NCBI RefSeq assembly: GCF_014268505.2
Contig: NZ_JABWQP020000013.1
Location: forward strand, 85,521 to 149,520
Length of the DNA: 64,000 nucleotides
From: Pseudomonas khorasanensis
GTDB taxonomy: Bacteria > Pseudomonadota > Gammaproteobacteria > Pseudomonadales > Pseudomonadaceae
Reading direction: 5' to 3'
The stretch's first letter is position 1; the number at the start of each line of letters is the position of its first letter. Under the pieces are notes generated by a model. That model saw only the letters and a list, made by a program, of their open reading frames with translations. It was not told the DNA's origin and did no database searches. This document shows positions 9,519-18,038 of this stretch, piece by piece. The translations under genes and the position numbers were made by a program.

Positions 9519-10109
9519 TTGAATAAAGCCCAAACGCTATCCACGCGCTACGACCCCCGCGAGCTCTCTGATGAGGAGTTGGTCGCGCGCTCGCATACCG
9601 AGCTTTTTCACGTAACGCGCGCCTATGAAGAGTTGATGCGGCGTTACCAGCGAACATTATTTAACGTCTGCGCGAGATATCTTGGGAACGATCGCGACGC
9701 AGACGATGTCTGTCAGGAAGTGATGCTGAAGGTGCTGTACGGCCTGAAGAACTTCGAGGGGAAATCGAAGTTCAAAACCTGGCTTTACAGCATCACTTAC
9801 AACGAATGCATCACGCAGTATCGGAAGGAACGGCGTAAGCGTCGCTTGATGGACGCTCTCAGTCTGGACCCTCTTGAAGAAGCGTCTGAAGAAAAGGCGC
9901 CGAAGCCGGAGGAGAAGGGCGGGCTTGATCGCTGGCTGGTGTATGTGAATCCGATTGACCGCGAAATTCTGGTGCTACGATTTGTCGCAGAGCTGGAATT
10001 TCAGGAGATTGCAGACATCATGCATATGGGTTTGAGTGCGACAAAAATGCGGTACAAACGCGCTCTAGATAAATTGCGTGAGAAATTTGCAGGCATTGCT
10101 GAAACTTAG
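9519..10109 (+). CDS. sigX: ECF sigma factor SigX
   Basis: 196 residues with a TTG start; the sequence MNKAQTLSTRYDPRELSDEE matches Pseudomonas SigX, supporting that start. Region 2 includes NDRDADDVCQEVMLKVLYGL (promoter -10 recognition) and region 4 the helix-turn-helix around EFQEIADIMHMGLSATKMRY. SigX drives oprF and fatty-acid/membrane genes and responds to envelope stress. No anti-sigma gene of the usual single-helix type follows; instead oprF, a known target, begins 107 bases downstream. Confidence 0.95.
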   Translation: MNKAQTLSTRYDPRELSDEELVARSHTELFHVTRAYEELMRRYQRTLFNVCARYLGNDRDADDVCQEVMLKVLYGLKNFEGKSKFKTWLYSITYNECITQYRKERRKRRLMDALSLDPLEEASEEKAPKPEEKGGLDRWLVYVNPIDREILVLRFVAELEFQEIADIMHMGLSATKMRYKRALDKLREKFAGIAET

Positions 10110-10135
10110 TTCAGCGCAAATATCTCTTACGTGTA

Positions 10136-10157
10136 GGCAAGTTCTGATAGACTTGCC
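10136..10157 (+). other. Hairpin in the sigX-oprF gap
   Basis: GGCAAGT (10136-10142) and ACTTGCC (10151-10157) form a seven-pair stem with an eight-base loop in the 107-base gap. The gap must also hold the oprF promoter(s). No U-run follows, so full termination is not expected. Confidence 0.4.
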
Positions 10158-10216
10158 GCCGAGTTGTCCCCCGGTTTGCGGGACTGCTTCACAATCACCA
10201 GATGGGGATTTAACGG

Positions 10217-11251
10217 ATGAAACTGAAAAACACCTTGGGCTTGGCCATTGGTTCTCTGATTGCCGCCACTTCGTTCGGCGCTCTGGCACAAGGCCAAGGC
10301 GCAGTTGAAATCGAAGGCTTCGCTAAGAAAGAACAATTCGACAGCGCTCGTAACTTCAAGAACAACGGCAACCTGTTCGGCGGTTCGATCGGTTACTTCC
10401 TGACCGACGACGTAGAACTGCGTCTGGGCTACGACGAAGTGCACAACGTACGTGCCGACGATGGCAAGAACGTCAAAGGCGCTAACACCGCTCTGGACGC
10501 TCTGTACCACTTCAACAACCCAGGCGACATGATTCGTCCATACGTTTCGGCCGGTTTCTCTGACCAGAGCATCGACCAGAACGGTTCGAACGGTCGTAAC
10601 CGTTCCACCTTCGCCAACGTTGGCGGCGGTGCCAAGCTGTACTTCACCGAGAACTTCTACGCCCGTGCCGGCGTTGAAGCTCAGTACAACATCGACCAGG
10701 GCGACACCGAGTGGGCTCCTAGCGTCGGTATCGGTGTGAACTTCGGTGGCGGTTCCAAACCAGCTGCTGCTCCAGTTCCAGCACCTGCTGAAGTCTGCTC
10801 CGACAGCGACAACGATGGCGTTTGCGACAACGTTGACAAGTGCCCGGACACCCCAGCCAACGTAACTGTTGACGCTGATGGCTGCCCAGCAGTTGCTGAA
10901 GTTGTTCGTGTTGAGCTGGACGTGAAGTTCGACTTCGACAAGTCGGTAGTCAAGCCAAACAGCTACGGCGACATCAAGAACCTGGCTGACTTCATGAAGC
11001 AGTACCCATCCACCACCACTACTGTTGAAGGTCACACTGACTCCGTCGGTCCTGACGCTTACAACCAGAAACTGTCCGAGCGTCGTGCAAACGCCGTTAA
11101 GCAAGTTCTGACCAACCAGTACGGTGTTGAATCGTCCCGCGTTCAGTCTGTTGGCTACGGCGAATCCCGCCCAGTTGCTGACAACAAAACTGACGCTGGC
11201 CGCGCTGTAAACCGTCGCGTAGAAGCGCAGGTTGAAGCTCAAGCTAAGTAA
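10217..11251 (+). CDS. oprF: Major outer membrane porin OprF
   Basis: 344 residues. Residues 1-24 are a signal peptide ending ALA. An N-terminal eight-strand beta-barrel (to about 185) is followed by a Pro/Ala linker (PAAAPVPAPAEV), a cysteine-containing hinge CSDSDNDGVCDNVDKC resembling thrombospondin type-3 calcium repeats, and a C-terminal OmpA domain binding peptidoglycan (EGHTDSVGPDAYNQKLSERR). It is the principal general porin and anchors the outer membrane to the wall. The codon use is highly biased (GCT, GTT, AAC, CGT), as expected for a very abundant protein and unlike its neighbours. Confidence 0.98.
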   Translation: MKLKNTLGLAIGSLIAATSFGALAQGQGAVEIEGFAKKEQFDSARNFKNNGNLFGGSIGYFLTDDVELRLGYDEVHNVRADDGKNVKGANTALDALYHFNNPGDMIRPYVSAGFSDQSIDQNGSNGRNRSTFANVGGGAKLYFTENFYARAGVEAQYNIDQGDTEWAPSVGIGVNFGGGSKPAAAPVPAPAEVCSDSDNDGVCDNVDKCPDTPANVTVDADGCPAVAEVVRVELDVKFDFDKSVVKPNSYGDIKNLADFMKQYPSTTTTVEGHTDSVGPDAYNQKLSERRANAVKQVLTNQYGVESSRVQSVGYGESRPVADNKTDAGRAVNRRVEAQVEAQAK

Positions 11252-11266
11252 TTAGCTGCCGCTCTG

Positions 11267-11299
11267 AGAAAAGCCCGGCTTAGGCCGGGCTTTTCTTTG
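11267..11299 (+). terminator. Rho-independent terminator of oprF
   Basis: A perfect 13-pair stem, AGAAAAGCCCGGC / GCCGGGCTTTTCT with loop TTAG, followed by a U-rich tail. Confidence 0.95.
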
Positions 11300-11334
11300 T
11301 CTGCGATTTGACTTTGCAGCTTTAAAGATCGTCC

Positions 11335-11420
11335 GAACGCGGCCCGAACCTTCGGCAGCTCCTACAGGATCTATGCAGCTCCAAAGTAGGAGCTGCCGCA
11401 GGCAGCGATCTTTTGATCTA
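11335..11420. repeat. Dispersed palindromic repeat (GCAGCTCCTAC family)
   Basis: Inverted copies of TTCGGCAGCTCCTACA (about 11351) and GTAGGAGCTGCCGCAGGC (about 11386) followed by AGCGATCTTTTGATC. The second arm overlaps the 3' end of cobA on the opposite strand. Related elements occur at 21154-21235, 49168-49200 and about 63940. Confidence 0.75.
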
Positions 11421-12129
11421 CAACAACAGCCGCCACCGCACCGATCACCAGAATCGCCGGGCTTTTCAATCCGAAAACCAGCGCGTCATCGCTCATGCGC
11501 ATCAGATCACTCCGGCATTCCCGCTGCTCAGGCAAAGAGGCGTTTTCGATCATCGCCACCGGCGTATCCGCCGCCATGCCACCTGCCAGCAATTGCTCAC
11601 GAATCTCGCCCAGCTTGGCGACGCCCATGTAAATCACCAACGTCGTTGCGCCTTGTGCCAGGGCCTGCCAGTTCAATTGGCTGTCATCCTGAGTGTGCGC
11701 AGTGACGAGTGTCACCCCGCGCGCCACACCGCGCAGCGTCAACGGAATATCGCATTGCGTCGCCCCGGCGAGCCCCGCCGTGATGCCATTGACCAGTTCC
11801 ACTTCAACGCCACGTTCGCGCAGCCACTGAGCTTCTTCTCCGCCACGCCCGAAAATGCACGGATCACCGCCCTTGAGCCGCACCAGGCATTTACCCTGAC
11901 GCGCGTAGCGCAACATCAGGCGGTGGATGAATGCCTGGGGCGTCGAGCGGCAGCCGCCGCGTTTGCCAACGGCAATCACCCGCGCAGCCGGGCAATGTTC
12001 CAGCACCGCGTCGTTGACCAAGTCATCGATCAGCACCACATCGGCCTCGCGCAATGCGCGGACTGCCTTGAGGGTCAGCAACTCCGGATCGCCAGGGCCT
12101 GCGCCTACCAGCCAGACTTTCGCATTCAT
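11371..12129 (-). CDS. cobA: Uroporphyrinogen-III C-methyltransferase
   Basis: 252 residues. It transfers two methyl groups from SAM to uroporphyrinogen III, giving precorrin-2, the precursor of siroheme (needed by NirB) and cobalamin. Signatures include GAGPGDPELLTLKA near residue 8, LKGGDPCIFGRGGEE around residue 85 and the SAM-binding VVVIYMG-like segment (TTLVIYMG). It ends the minus-strand nitrate operon, 13 bases after the nitrate reductase stop, which fits a supply role for siroheme. The last 15 or so residues (DQKIAACGSSYFGAA) are encoded by the palindromic repeat at 11386-11420, an acquired tail. Confidence 0.95.
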   Translation of the reverse strand: MNAKVWLVGAGPGDPELLTLKAVRALREADVVLIDDLVNDAVLEHCPAARVIAVGKRGGCRSTPQAFIHRLMLRYARQGKCLVRLKGGDPCIFGRGGEEAQWLRERGVEVELVNGITAGLAGATQCDIPLTLRGVARGVTLVTAHTQDDSQLNWQALAQGATTLVIYMGVAKLGEIREQLLAGGMAADTPVAMIENASLPEQRECRSDLMRMSDDALVFGLKSPAILVIGAVAAVVVDQKIAACGSSYFGAA

Positions 12130-12142
12130 GGTGTTGTCCTCG

Positions 12143-14854
12143 TTAAATGACCGCGACCGGCCGCGCTTCGGCAGCCAGCAGGCGCTTGATTTCCGGCACG
12201 CAGGAACCGCATTGCGTACCGCATCGGAGAGTGTTTTTCAGGCCTTGCAGGTCCAGGCCCCGGCGAATGCCGGCACAGACGGCGTTCAGGCTGACGTTTT
12301 CGCAATTGCATAAGGTCTTGTCGGTAGCGATGGCCCCGGCAGCGCCCGGCGGCGCGCTCATGGGGGCCAGCAGCCAGCGCCGCAGTTGCTCGTCTGCGCG
12401 GCCTTCCAGCCACAGACTTTGCAGCCAGTGTTGCGCGAGTGTTTCGCCGGCCAGGCGAATAGCCGTGATGCGACCGTTTTCAATACGCACCCGTTTACCA
12501 ATAGCGCGACGCGGGTCGTCGTAGGCCAGGACCGGCCCGTCAATCAGCGACAGGCACTGGTCGATCTCACTCAGCAAGCATGGATCGGGCGCTTCGGTGT
12601 GGGCAGCGCGTATCAGCAATGCCGGACGTTCACGTCCGACGAGACTGAGGCTTACGTAGGAAAACGCCTCGCACAGCGGTCGCAGCGTCTCGAAATGCCT
12701 TTGAACATCGCCCTCGATCAATGCGAACAGTTGCCACGGTAGATTGACCGGTTCCAGACGCACACCGCTGTGTTTGAGTTCCGGTTGCCTGGACAGCGGA
12801 TCGAACGCCGGCAAGGTCAGGCTGTTCACGCCGCCCTTGAGGTACCGATCGCCCCAGTGCATGGGCAGAAACGCCTGGCCCGGGCGCACGCTGTCATCGC
12901 TGCTGACCGCGACGATCACGGCGCCGCGACGGCTTTTCACATTGACCAGATCCCCCGGCTGCAAGCGATGCCTGCGCAACTCATCCGGGTGCAGGCTCAG
13001 CACGGCTTCGCTGACATGCCCGAACAACTGCGCGGCCGTGCCGGTGCGGCTCATGCCATGCCATTGGTCGCGCAGGCGCCCGGTGTTCAATGTCAGGGGA
13101 AAGCGTGCGTCGCGTTGTTCCTTGGCAGCGCGATAAGGATCCGCCACGAATTGCGCGCGCCCGCTGGCCGTTGGAAAAACGCCGTCTGCGTACAAGCGTG
13201 CCGTGCCTTCTCGCGCGCCAGCAGGGAAGGGCCATTGCTGTGGGCCAATTTCGTCGAGCAGTGCATGACTGATCCCGGACAGGTCCAAATCACGCCCACG
13301 GGTCAGCCCTTTGAATTCATCAAACAACTGCGAAGGCTGATCAAAAGCAAACAGACTCGGCCGCTGTGGACGCAGACGCTTTTCCAGACGCTGTGCGAAA
13401 TCTACCGTGATCGCCCAGTCCGGACGCGCCTCACCCGGTGCGACAACCGCTTTGCGCACGTGGGAAATACGCCGCTCGGAATTGGTCACCAAGCCTTCCT
13501 TCTCGCCCCAACTGGCGGCGGGCAAGAGAAGATCGGCGAACGCGGCGGTTTCGGTTGTGCGGAAAGCCTCCTGCAACACCACGAACGGGCACGCCTTGAG
13601 CGCCGCACGCACTGAATTCTGGTCCGGCATCGACTGCGCAGGGTTGGTGCAGGCAATCCACAGTGCCTTGATCTTGCCGCTGCGCACTTGCTCGAAGAGT
13701 TCGATGGCGCTGAGCCCAGGTGTTTCCGGTAGCCGATCCACGCCCCAGTAAGCCGCCACTTCAGCCCGATGCTCAGCATTCGCCGCGTCACGATGGCCGG
13801 GCAGCAGGTTGGACAGACTGCCGGTTTCCCGCCCGCCCATGGCGTTCGGCTGACCGGTCAAGGAGAAAGGTCCTGCACCGGGGCGGCCGATTTGCCCGGT
13901 GGCCAGGTGCAAATTAATCAACGCGCTGTTTTTCGCGCTGCCGGCCGTGGACTGATTCAGCCCCATGCACCACAGCGACAGGAAGCTTGGCGACGTGCCG
14001 ATCCATTGTGCGCATTGCTGCAACTGGTCGAGGCTGATACCGCACAGTTGCGAAACCATTTGCGGGGTGTAATCGCGCACCAGGCTTTTCAGTTCGGGCA
14101 GGCCTTGGGTATGCGTATCGATGAAGTCGCGGTCGATCCATTCTTCCCACAACAACAGATGCAAAATTCCATGAAACAAGGCGACATCGGTGCCCGGCAG
14201 GATCGCCAGATGCAGGTCGGCCAAGTCGCAGGTGTCAGTACGGCGAGGGTCGATGACGATGACTTTCATCTGCGGGCGCCGGGATTTGGCCTCCTCCAGC
14301 CGGCGGAAAAGTACCGGATGGGCGTAGGCCATGTTGCTGCCGACGATCATTACGCAGTCGCTTAGCTCCAGATCTTCGTAACTGCACGGCGGTGCATCGG
14401 CGCCAAGGCTGCGCTTGTAGCCGACCACGGCCGAAGACATGCAAAGGCGTGAGTTGCTGTCGATGTTATTGGTGCCGACCAGTGCCCGTGCCAGTTTGTT
14501 GAAGGCGTAGTAGTCCTCGGTCAGCAACTGCCCCGAGATGTAGAACGCCACGCTGTCCGGGCCGTGTGCGGCGATGGTGTCGGCGAATACGTTGGCGGCG
14601 TGTTCCAGCGCGGTGTCCCAGTCACTGCGGCTGCGCGCCAGGCCTTTGCCCAGACGCAGTTCTGGATACAAAGCGCGGGCGTCGAGGTCGCCGGTCAAGT
14701 GCAATGTCGAGCCCTTGCTGCACAGTTTGCCGAAGTTGGCCGGGTGCGCCGGATCGCCGCTGACGCCGAGAATGCGCTCGCCGTCATGTTCGATCAGTAC
14801 GCCGCAGCCGACCCCGCAGTAACAGCAGGTCGAGGCGGTCGTCTGGCGGTTCAT
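12143..14854 (-). CDS. nasA: Assimilatory nitrate reductase, catalytic subunit
   Basis: 903 residues. N-terminal Cys10, Cys13, Cys17 (CCYCGVGC) and Cys45 bind a [4Fe-4S] cluster; the long central region is a molybdopterin-guanine-dinucleotide domain (SRLCMSSAVVGYKRSLG, GINQSTAG-like LNQSTAGSAKN) and the C-terminus is a BFD-like [2Fe-2S] module with CNCENVS and CGTQCGSC. It reduces nitrate to nitrite in the cytoplasm for assimilation. There is no Tat signal, as expected for a Nas enzyme. The start overlaps the nirD stop by one base. The symbol is by function; some Pseudomonas annotations use nasA for the transporter at 20928. Confidence 0.93.
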   Translation of the reverse strand: MNRQTTASTCCYCGVGCGVLIEHDGERILGVSGDPAHPANFGKLCSKGSTLHLTGDLDARALYPELRLGKGLARSRSDWDTALEHAANVFADTIAAHGPDSVAFYISGQLLTEDYYAFNKLARALVGTNNIDSNSRLCMSSAVVGYKRSLGADAPPCSYEDLELSDCVMIVGSNMAYAHPVLFRRLEEAKSRRPQMKVIVIDPRRTDTCDLADLHLAILPGTDVALFHGILHLLLWEEWIDRDFIDTHTQGLPELKSLVRDYTPQMVSQLCGISLDQLQQCAQWIGTSPSFLSLWCMGLNQSTAGSAKNSALINLHLATGQIGRPGAGPFSLTGQPNAMGGRETGSLSNLLPGHRDAANAEHRAEVAAYWGVDRLPETPGLSAIELFEQVRSGKIKALWIACTNPAQSMPDQNSVRAALKACPFVVLQEAFRTTETAAFADLLLPAASWGEKEGLVTNSERRISHVRKAVVAPGEARPDWAITVDFAQRLEKRLRPQRPSLFAFDQPSQLFDEFKGLTRGRDLDLSGISHALLDEIGPQQWPFPAGAREGTARLYADGVFPTASGRAQFVADPYRAAKEQRDARFPLTLNTGRLRDQWHGMSRTGTAAQLFGHVSEAVLSLHPDELRRHRLQPGDLVNVKSRRGAVIVAVSSDDSVRPGQAFLPMHWGDRYLKGGVNSLTLPAFDPLSRQPELKHSGVRLEPVNLPWQLFALIEGDVQRHFETLRPLCEAFSYVSLSLVGRERPALLIRAAHTEAPDPCLLSEIDQCLSLIDGPVLAYDDPRRAIGKRVRIENGRITAIRLAGETLAQHWLQSLWLEGRADEQLRRWLLAPMSAPPGAAGAIATDKTLCNCENVSLNAVCAGIRRGLDLQGLKNTLRCGTQCGSCVPEIKRLLAAEARPVAVI

Positions 14855-15171
14855 CAGATGGCGTCCCGCAGGGCCAATTGCACACGGCCGTTTTCGACTC
14901 GTGCCGGATGGTGATGCGCACAGCCGATGTCCGGCGCCTGGGCTTCGCCGGTTTGGAGGTCGATCTGCCAGTTATGCAGAGGGCAGGCCACGCGTTTGCC
15001 ATAGATCAGGCCTTGCGACAGAGGCCCGCCCTTGTGTGGGCAACGGTCATCGAGGGCGAAAACCTCATCGTCGCTTGTACGAAAAATCGCGATGTCACCC
15101 TTCGGGCCGGCAATGATCCGCGAACCGAGGGCGTTGATCTCTTCCAGAGCACAGATATCGAGCCAGTTCAT
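14854..15171 (-). CDS. nirD: Nitrite reductase (NAD(P)H) small subunit
   Basis: 105 residues from ATG 15171. Rieske-type fold with both motifs intact: CPH in DRCPHKGG and CPLH in ACPLHNW, so this copy can in principle bind a [2Fe-2S] cluster, unlike enterobacterial NirD. It partners NirB in reducing nitrite to ammonium. The start overlaps the nirB stop by four bases (ATGA), and the stop overlaps the nitrate reductase start, showing tight translational coupling in the operon nirB-nirD-nasA-cobA. Confidence 0.95.
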   Translation of the reverse strand: MNWLDICALEEINALGSRIIAGPKGDIAIFRTSDDEVFALDDRCPHKGGPLSQGLIYGKRVACPLHNWQIDLQTGEAQAPDIGCAHHHPARVENGRVQLALRDAI

Positions 15172-17621
15172 GCCGGCACCTCCAGGTTTTTCACAGGGAT
15201 CACATCGAATTCTTTCTTCAGCTGCGGCTGCGCAAGGCGCTCTTTCCACGGGTCCTGTTCGAACGAAAGGGAGAACTGCAGACGGTCGTTCAGGGCCTTG
15301 CGACGTTCGGCGTCCTCCAGCACGTTTTTCTTGATGTGCTCCATGCCGACCCGTTGCAGGTAGTGCACGGTGCGTTCGAGGTAAAAGGCTTCTTCGCGAT
15401 AGAGCTGCAGGAACGCGCCGTTGTATTCGCGGACTTCCTCGGCGGTTTTCAGCTTGACGAAAAACTCGGCGACTTCGGTCTTGATCCCGCCGTTACCGCC
15501 GATGTACATCTCCCAACCGGAATCGACGCCGATGATTCCTACGTCTTTGATCCCCGCTTCCGAGCAGTTGCGTGGGCAGCCGGAGACAGCCAGTTTCACC
15601 TTGTGCGGTGACCACATGTTGAACAGGTCGTGCTCAAGCTCGATGCCCAGTTGCGTCGAGTTCTGCGTGCCGAAGCGGCAGAACTCGCTGCCCACGCAGG
15701 TTTTAACGGTACGGATGGACTTGCCGTAGGCGTGGCCGGACGGCATGTCGAGGTCTTTCCAGACGCCCGGAAGATCCTGCTTCTTGATGCCGAGCAAGTC
15801 GATGCGCTGGCCGCCGGTGACCTTGACCATCGGCACGTTGTACTTGTCGGCCACATCGGCAATCCGGCGCAGTTCCGATGGGTTGGTCACGCCGCCCCAC
15901 ATGCGCGGCACAACCGAGTAGGTGCCGTCCTTTTGGATGTTGGCGTGGGCGCGCTCGTTGATCAGGCGCGATTGCGGATCGTCTTTGGCCTCGCCTGGCC
16001 AGGTGGAAATTAGGTAATAGTTGAGCGCCGGGCGGCAAGTGGCGCAGCCATTCGGCGTGCGCCAGTTGAGGTAGCTCATGGTGTCGGCGATGGTCAGCAG
16101 ATGCTCCTGGCGAATCGCCTGGCGGATCTGCCCGTGGTTGAGGTCGCTGCACCCGCAGATGGCTTTTTCGCTTTTCGGTTTGACGTCCGCTGCGCCGCCT
16201 ACGGTGTTGATCAGGATCTGTTCGACCAAGCCTGCGCAGGAGCCGCAGGAGCTCGCGGCTTTGGTGTGTTTTTTCACTTCGTCGACACTGAACAGGCCGT
16301 GTTCCTGAATCGCCTTGACGATGGTGCCTTTGCACACGCCGTTGCAGCCGCAGACTTCGGCGCTGTCGGCCATGACCATGGCTTTGTCCTGGCCTTGGTG
16401 TCCTACGTCGCCCAGAGCGTTTTCGCCAAACATCAAATGATCGCGGATCTCGCCGATGGCGTGATTCTCACGAATCTGCCGGAAATACCAACCGCCATCT
16501 GCCGTATCGCCGTACAGACAGGCGCCGACCAGCACGTCATCCTTGATCACCAGTTTTTTGTACACGCCGCCGATCGGGTCGGAGAGGGTGATGGTCTCGG
16601 TGCCTTCACCGCCCATGAAGTCACCGGCGGAAAACAGGTCGATGCCGGTGACCTTGAGTTTGGTCGAGGTCACCGAGCCCTGATAGCGGGCGAAGCCCAG
16701 CTGTGCGAGGTGGTTGGCGCACACCTTGGCCTGTTCGAACAGCGGCGCGACCAGGCCGTAGGCAATGCCGCGATGGCTGGCGCACTCACCGATCGCATAA
16801 ATGCGCGGATCGTAGGTTTGCAGGGTGTCGTTGACCAGGATTCCGCGATTGCACGGGATGCCAGCCTTTTCCGCCAGTTCGGTATTGGGGCGGATGCCGG
16901 CGGCCATGACCACCAGATCGGCGGGGATGATGTCGCCGTTCTTGAATTGCACCGAGCCGACCCGGCCATTGCCTGCGTCATGCAGCGCCTGGGTTTGTTC
17001 GCAGAGGCGGAAGTGCAAGCCACGGGATTCCAGAGCCGATTGCAGAAGTTGTCCGCTGGTCTTGTCCAATTGCCGCTCCAGCAGCCATTCGCCCAGATGC
17101 ACGACGGTGACGTGCATGCCGCGCAGCATCAAGCCGTTGGCCGCTTCGAGGCCGAGCAGGCCGCCACCGATCACTACCGCGTGTTTGTGAGTTTTGGCGG
17201 TGTCGATCATCGCCTGGGTGTCGGCAATGTCGCGGTAACCGATCACCCCCTGCAAGGTGTTGCCCGGAATCGGCAGAATGAACGGCGTGGAGCCAGTGGC
17301 GATCAGCAGGCGATCGTATTCCGCTTCGGTGCCGTCCTCGGCGATCACCCGGCGTTTGACCCGGTCGATTTCCACCACTTTGCGGTTGAGCAGCAACTTG
17401 ATGTTGTTTTCCAGGTACCAGTCCAGGTCGTTGAGCACGATCTCTTCGAACGTCTGCTCGCCGGCCAGCACCGGCGACAGCAGGATGCGGTTGTAGTTGG
17501 TGTGCGGTTCGGCGCCGAAGACGGTGATGTCGTAGAGCTCATCGCTCAGCTTGAGCAGTTCTTCCAGGGTACGCACCCCGGCCATGCCATTGCCGATCAT
17601 CACCAGTTTGAGTTTTTTCAT
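15168..17621 (-). CDS. nirB: Nitrite reductase (NAD(P)H) large subunit
   Basis: 817 residues from ATG 17621, which follows a CCGGAGAACC ribosome site on this strand. Domains in order: FAD/NAD(P)-binding pyridine nucleotide-disulfide reductase (starting VMIGNGMAGVRTLEELL), BFD-like [2Fe-2S] segments (CGCNGVCKGT and CGSCAGL), and a siroheme/[4Fe-4S] sulfite-nitrite reductase domain with TCVGSEFC and SGCPRNCSEAG cysteines. The enzyme passes six electrons from NAD(P)H to nitrite, forming ammonium. It heads the operon and is preceded by a 175-base leader with a terminator and ANTAR-type hairpins. Confidence 0.96.
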   Translation of the reverse strand: MKKLKLVMIGNGMAGVRTLEELLKLSDELYDITVFGAEPHTNYNRILLSPVLAGEQTFEEIVLNDLDWYLENNIKLLLNRKVVEIDRVKRRVIAEDGTEAEYDRLLIATGSTPFILPIPGNTLQGVIGYRDIADTQAMIDTAKTHKHAVVIGGGLLGLEAANGLMLRGMHVTVVHLGEWLLERQLDKTSGQLLQSALESRGLHFRLCEQTQALHDAGNGRVGSVQFKNGDIIPADLVVMAAGIRPNTELAEKAGIPCNRGILVNDTLQTYDPRIYAIGECASHRGIAYGLVAPLFEQAKVCANHLAQLGFARYQGSVTSTKLKVTGIDLFSAGDFMGGEGTETITLSDPIGGVYKKLVIKDDVLVGACLYGDTADGGWYFRQIRENHAIGEIRDHLMFGENALGDVGHQGQDKAMVMADSAEVCGCNGVCKGTIVKAIQEHGLFSVDEVKKHTKAASSCGSCAGLVEQILINTVGGAADVKPKSEKAICGCSDLNHGQIRQAIRQEHLLTIADTMSYLNWRTPNGCATCRPALNYYLISTWPGEAKDDPQSRLINERAHANIQKDGTYSVVPRMWGGVTNPSELRRIADVADKYNVPMVKVTGGQRIDLLGIKKQDLPGVWKDLDMPSGHAYGKSIRTVKTCVGSEFCRFGTQNSTQLGIELEHDLFNMWSPHKVKLAVSGCPRNCSEAGIKDVGIIGVDSGWEMYIGGNGGIKTEVAEFFVKLKTAEEVREYNGAFLQLYREEAFYLERTVHYLQRVGMEHIKKNVLEDAERRKALNDRLQFSLSFEQDPWKERLAQPQLKKEFDVIPVKNLEVPA

Positions 17622-17690
17622 CAGGTTCTCCGGGAGCTGCGGCTGGCCTCTGGTGGGCCGTCGGGCCTTGCTCGACAAATTTGCGCAAAC

Positions 17691-17732
17691 AAAAAAAGGC
17701 GTCCCGCTAGTTACCTAGCGAGGACGCCTTTG
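17691..17732 (-). terminator. Leader terminator before nirB
   Basis: On the minus strand, GGCGTCCTCGCTAG and CTAGCGGGACGCC form a near-perfect stem with loop GTAA, followed by seven U residues. It lies 70 bases before the nirB start codon, so it must be read through for operon expression: an attenuator, not an operon end. Confidence 0.92.
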
Positions 17733-17737
17733 TCCTG

Positions 17738-17796
17738 GTCCCGTTCTCTCGGGAAGCGCAGCCTTCTTCGTTGAAGGCTGGGCTTTATGTATGGTG
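17738..17796 (-). promoter_or_regulatory. NasT (ANTAR) target: two-hairpin leader RNA of the nirB operon
   Basis: On the minus strand the transcript first forms CAGCCTTC-AACGAA-GAAGGCTG (17780-17759), then after a four-base linker TCCCG-AGAGAA-CGGGA (17754-17739). Both loops are six bases with A at position 1 and G at position 4, the published signature for RNA bound by ANTAR antiterminators such as NasR, NasT and EutV. The terminator at 17691-17732 follows directly. NasT is encoded at 21250-21825. Binding is inferred from this match. Confidence 0.85.
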
Positions 17797-17806
17797 AAAA
17801 GGGTAA

Positions 17807-17822
17807 TGCAGTGGTTGTGCCA
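17807..17822 (-). promoter_or_regulatory. Sigma-54 promoter of the nirB operon
   Basis: Minus strand TGGCACAACCACTGCA: GG and GC separated by exactly ten bases, close to the consensus TGGCACG-N4-TTGCA. A start about 12 bases on (near 17796) would begin the transcript just before the first leader hairpin. Implies control by NtrC under nitrogen limitation. Confidence 0.8.
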
Positions 17823-17944
17823 ACTCTGGGAGGCGCTGATTTATTGGGCTTTTCCTACAGTTCATGTACGTTTTCTGCACCGAATCGAGGCGTGTTGCTC
17901 GTTCGTGGCGCGTTATCTCTGGAGGACCTGCGGTGTCGGGTCTG

Positions 17945-18030
17945 GCGCCTTCGCGAGCAAGCTCGCTCCCACAGGGGATTGGTGTCGCCCAGAAATCCAA
18001 TGTGGGAGCGAGCTTGCTCGCGAATGGCGC
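17945..18030. repeat. REP pair between the nirB leader and the kinase gene
   Basis: Inverted REP copies, TTCGCGAGCAAGCTCGCTCC at about 17950 and the complement at about 18003. The rest of 17823-18038 shows no gene. Confidence 0.85.
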
Positions 18031-18038
18031 GACTCGGT

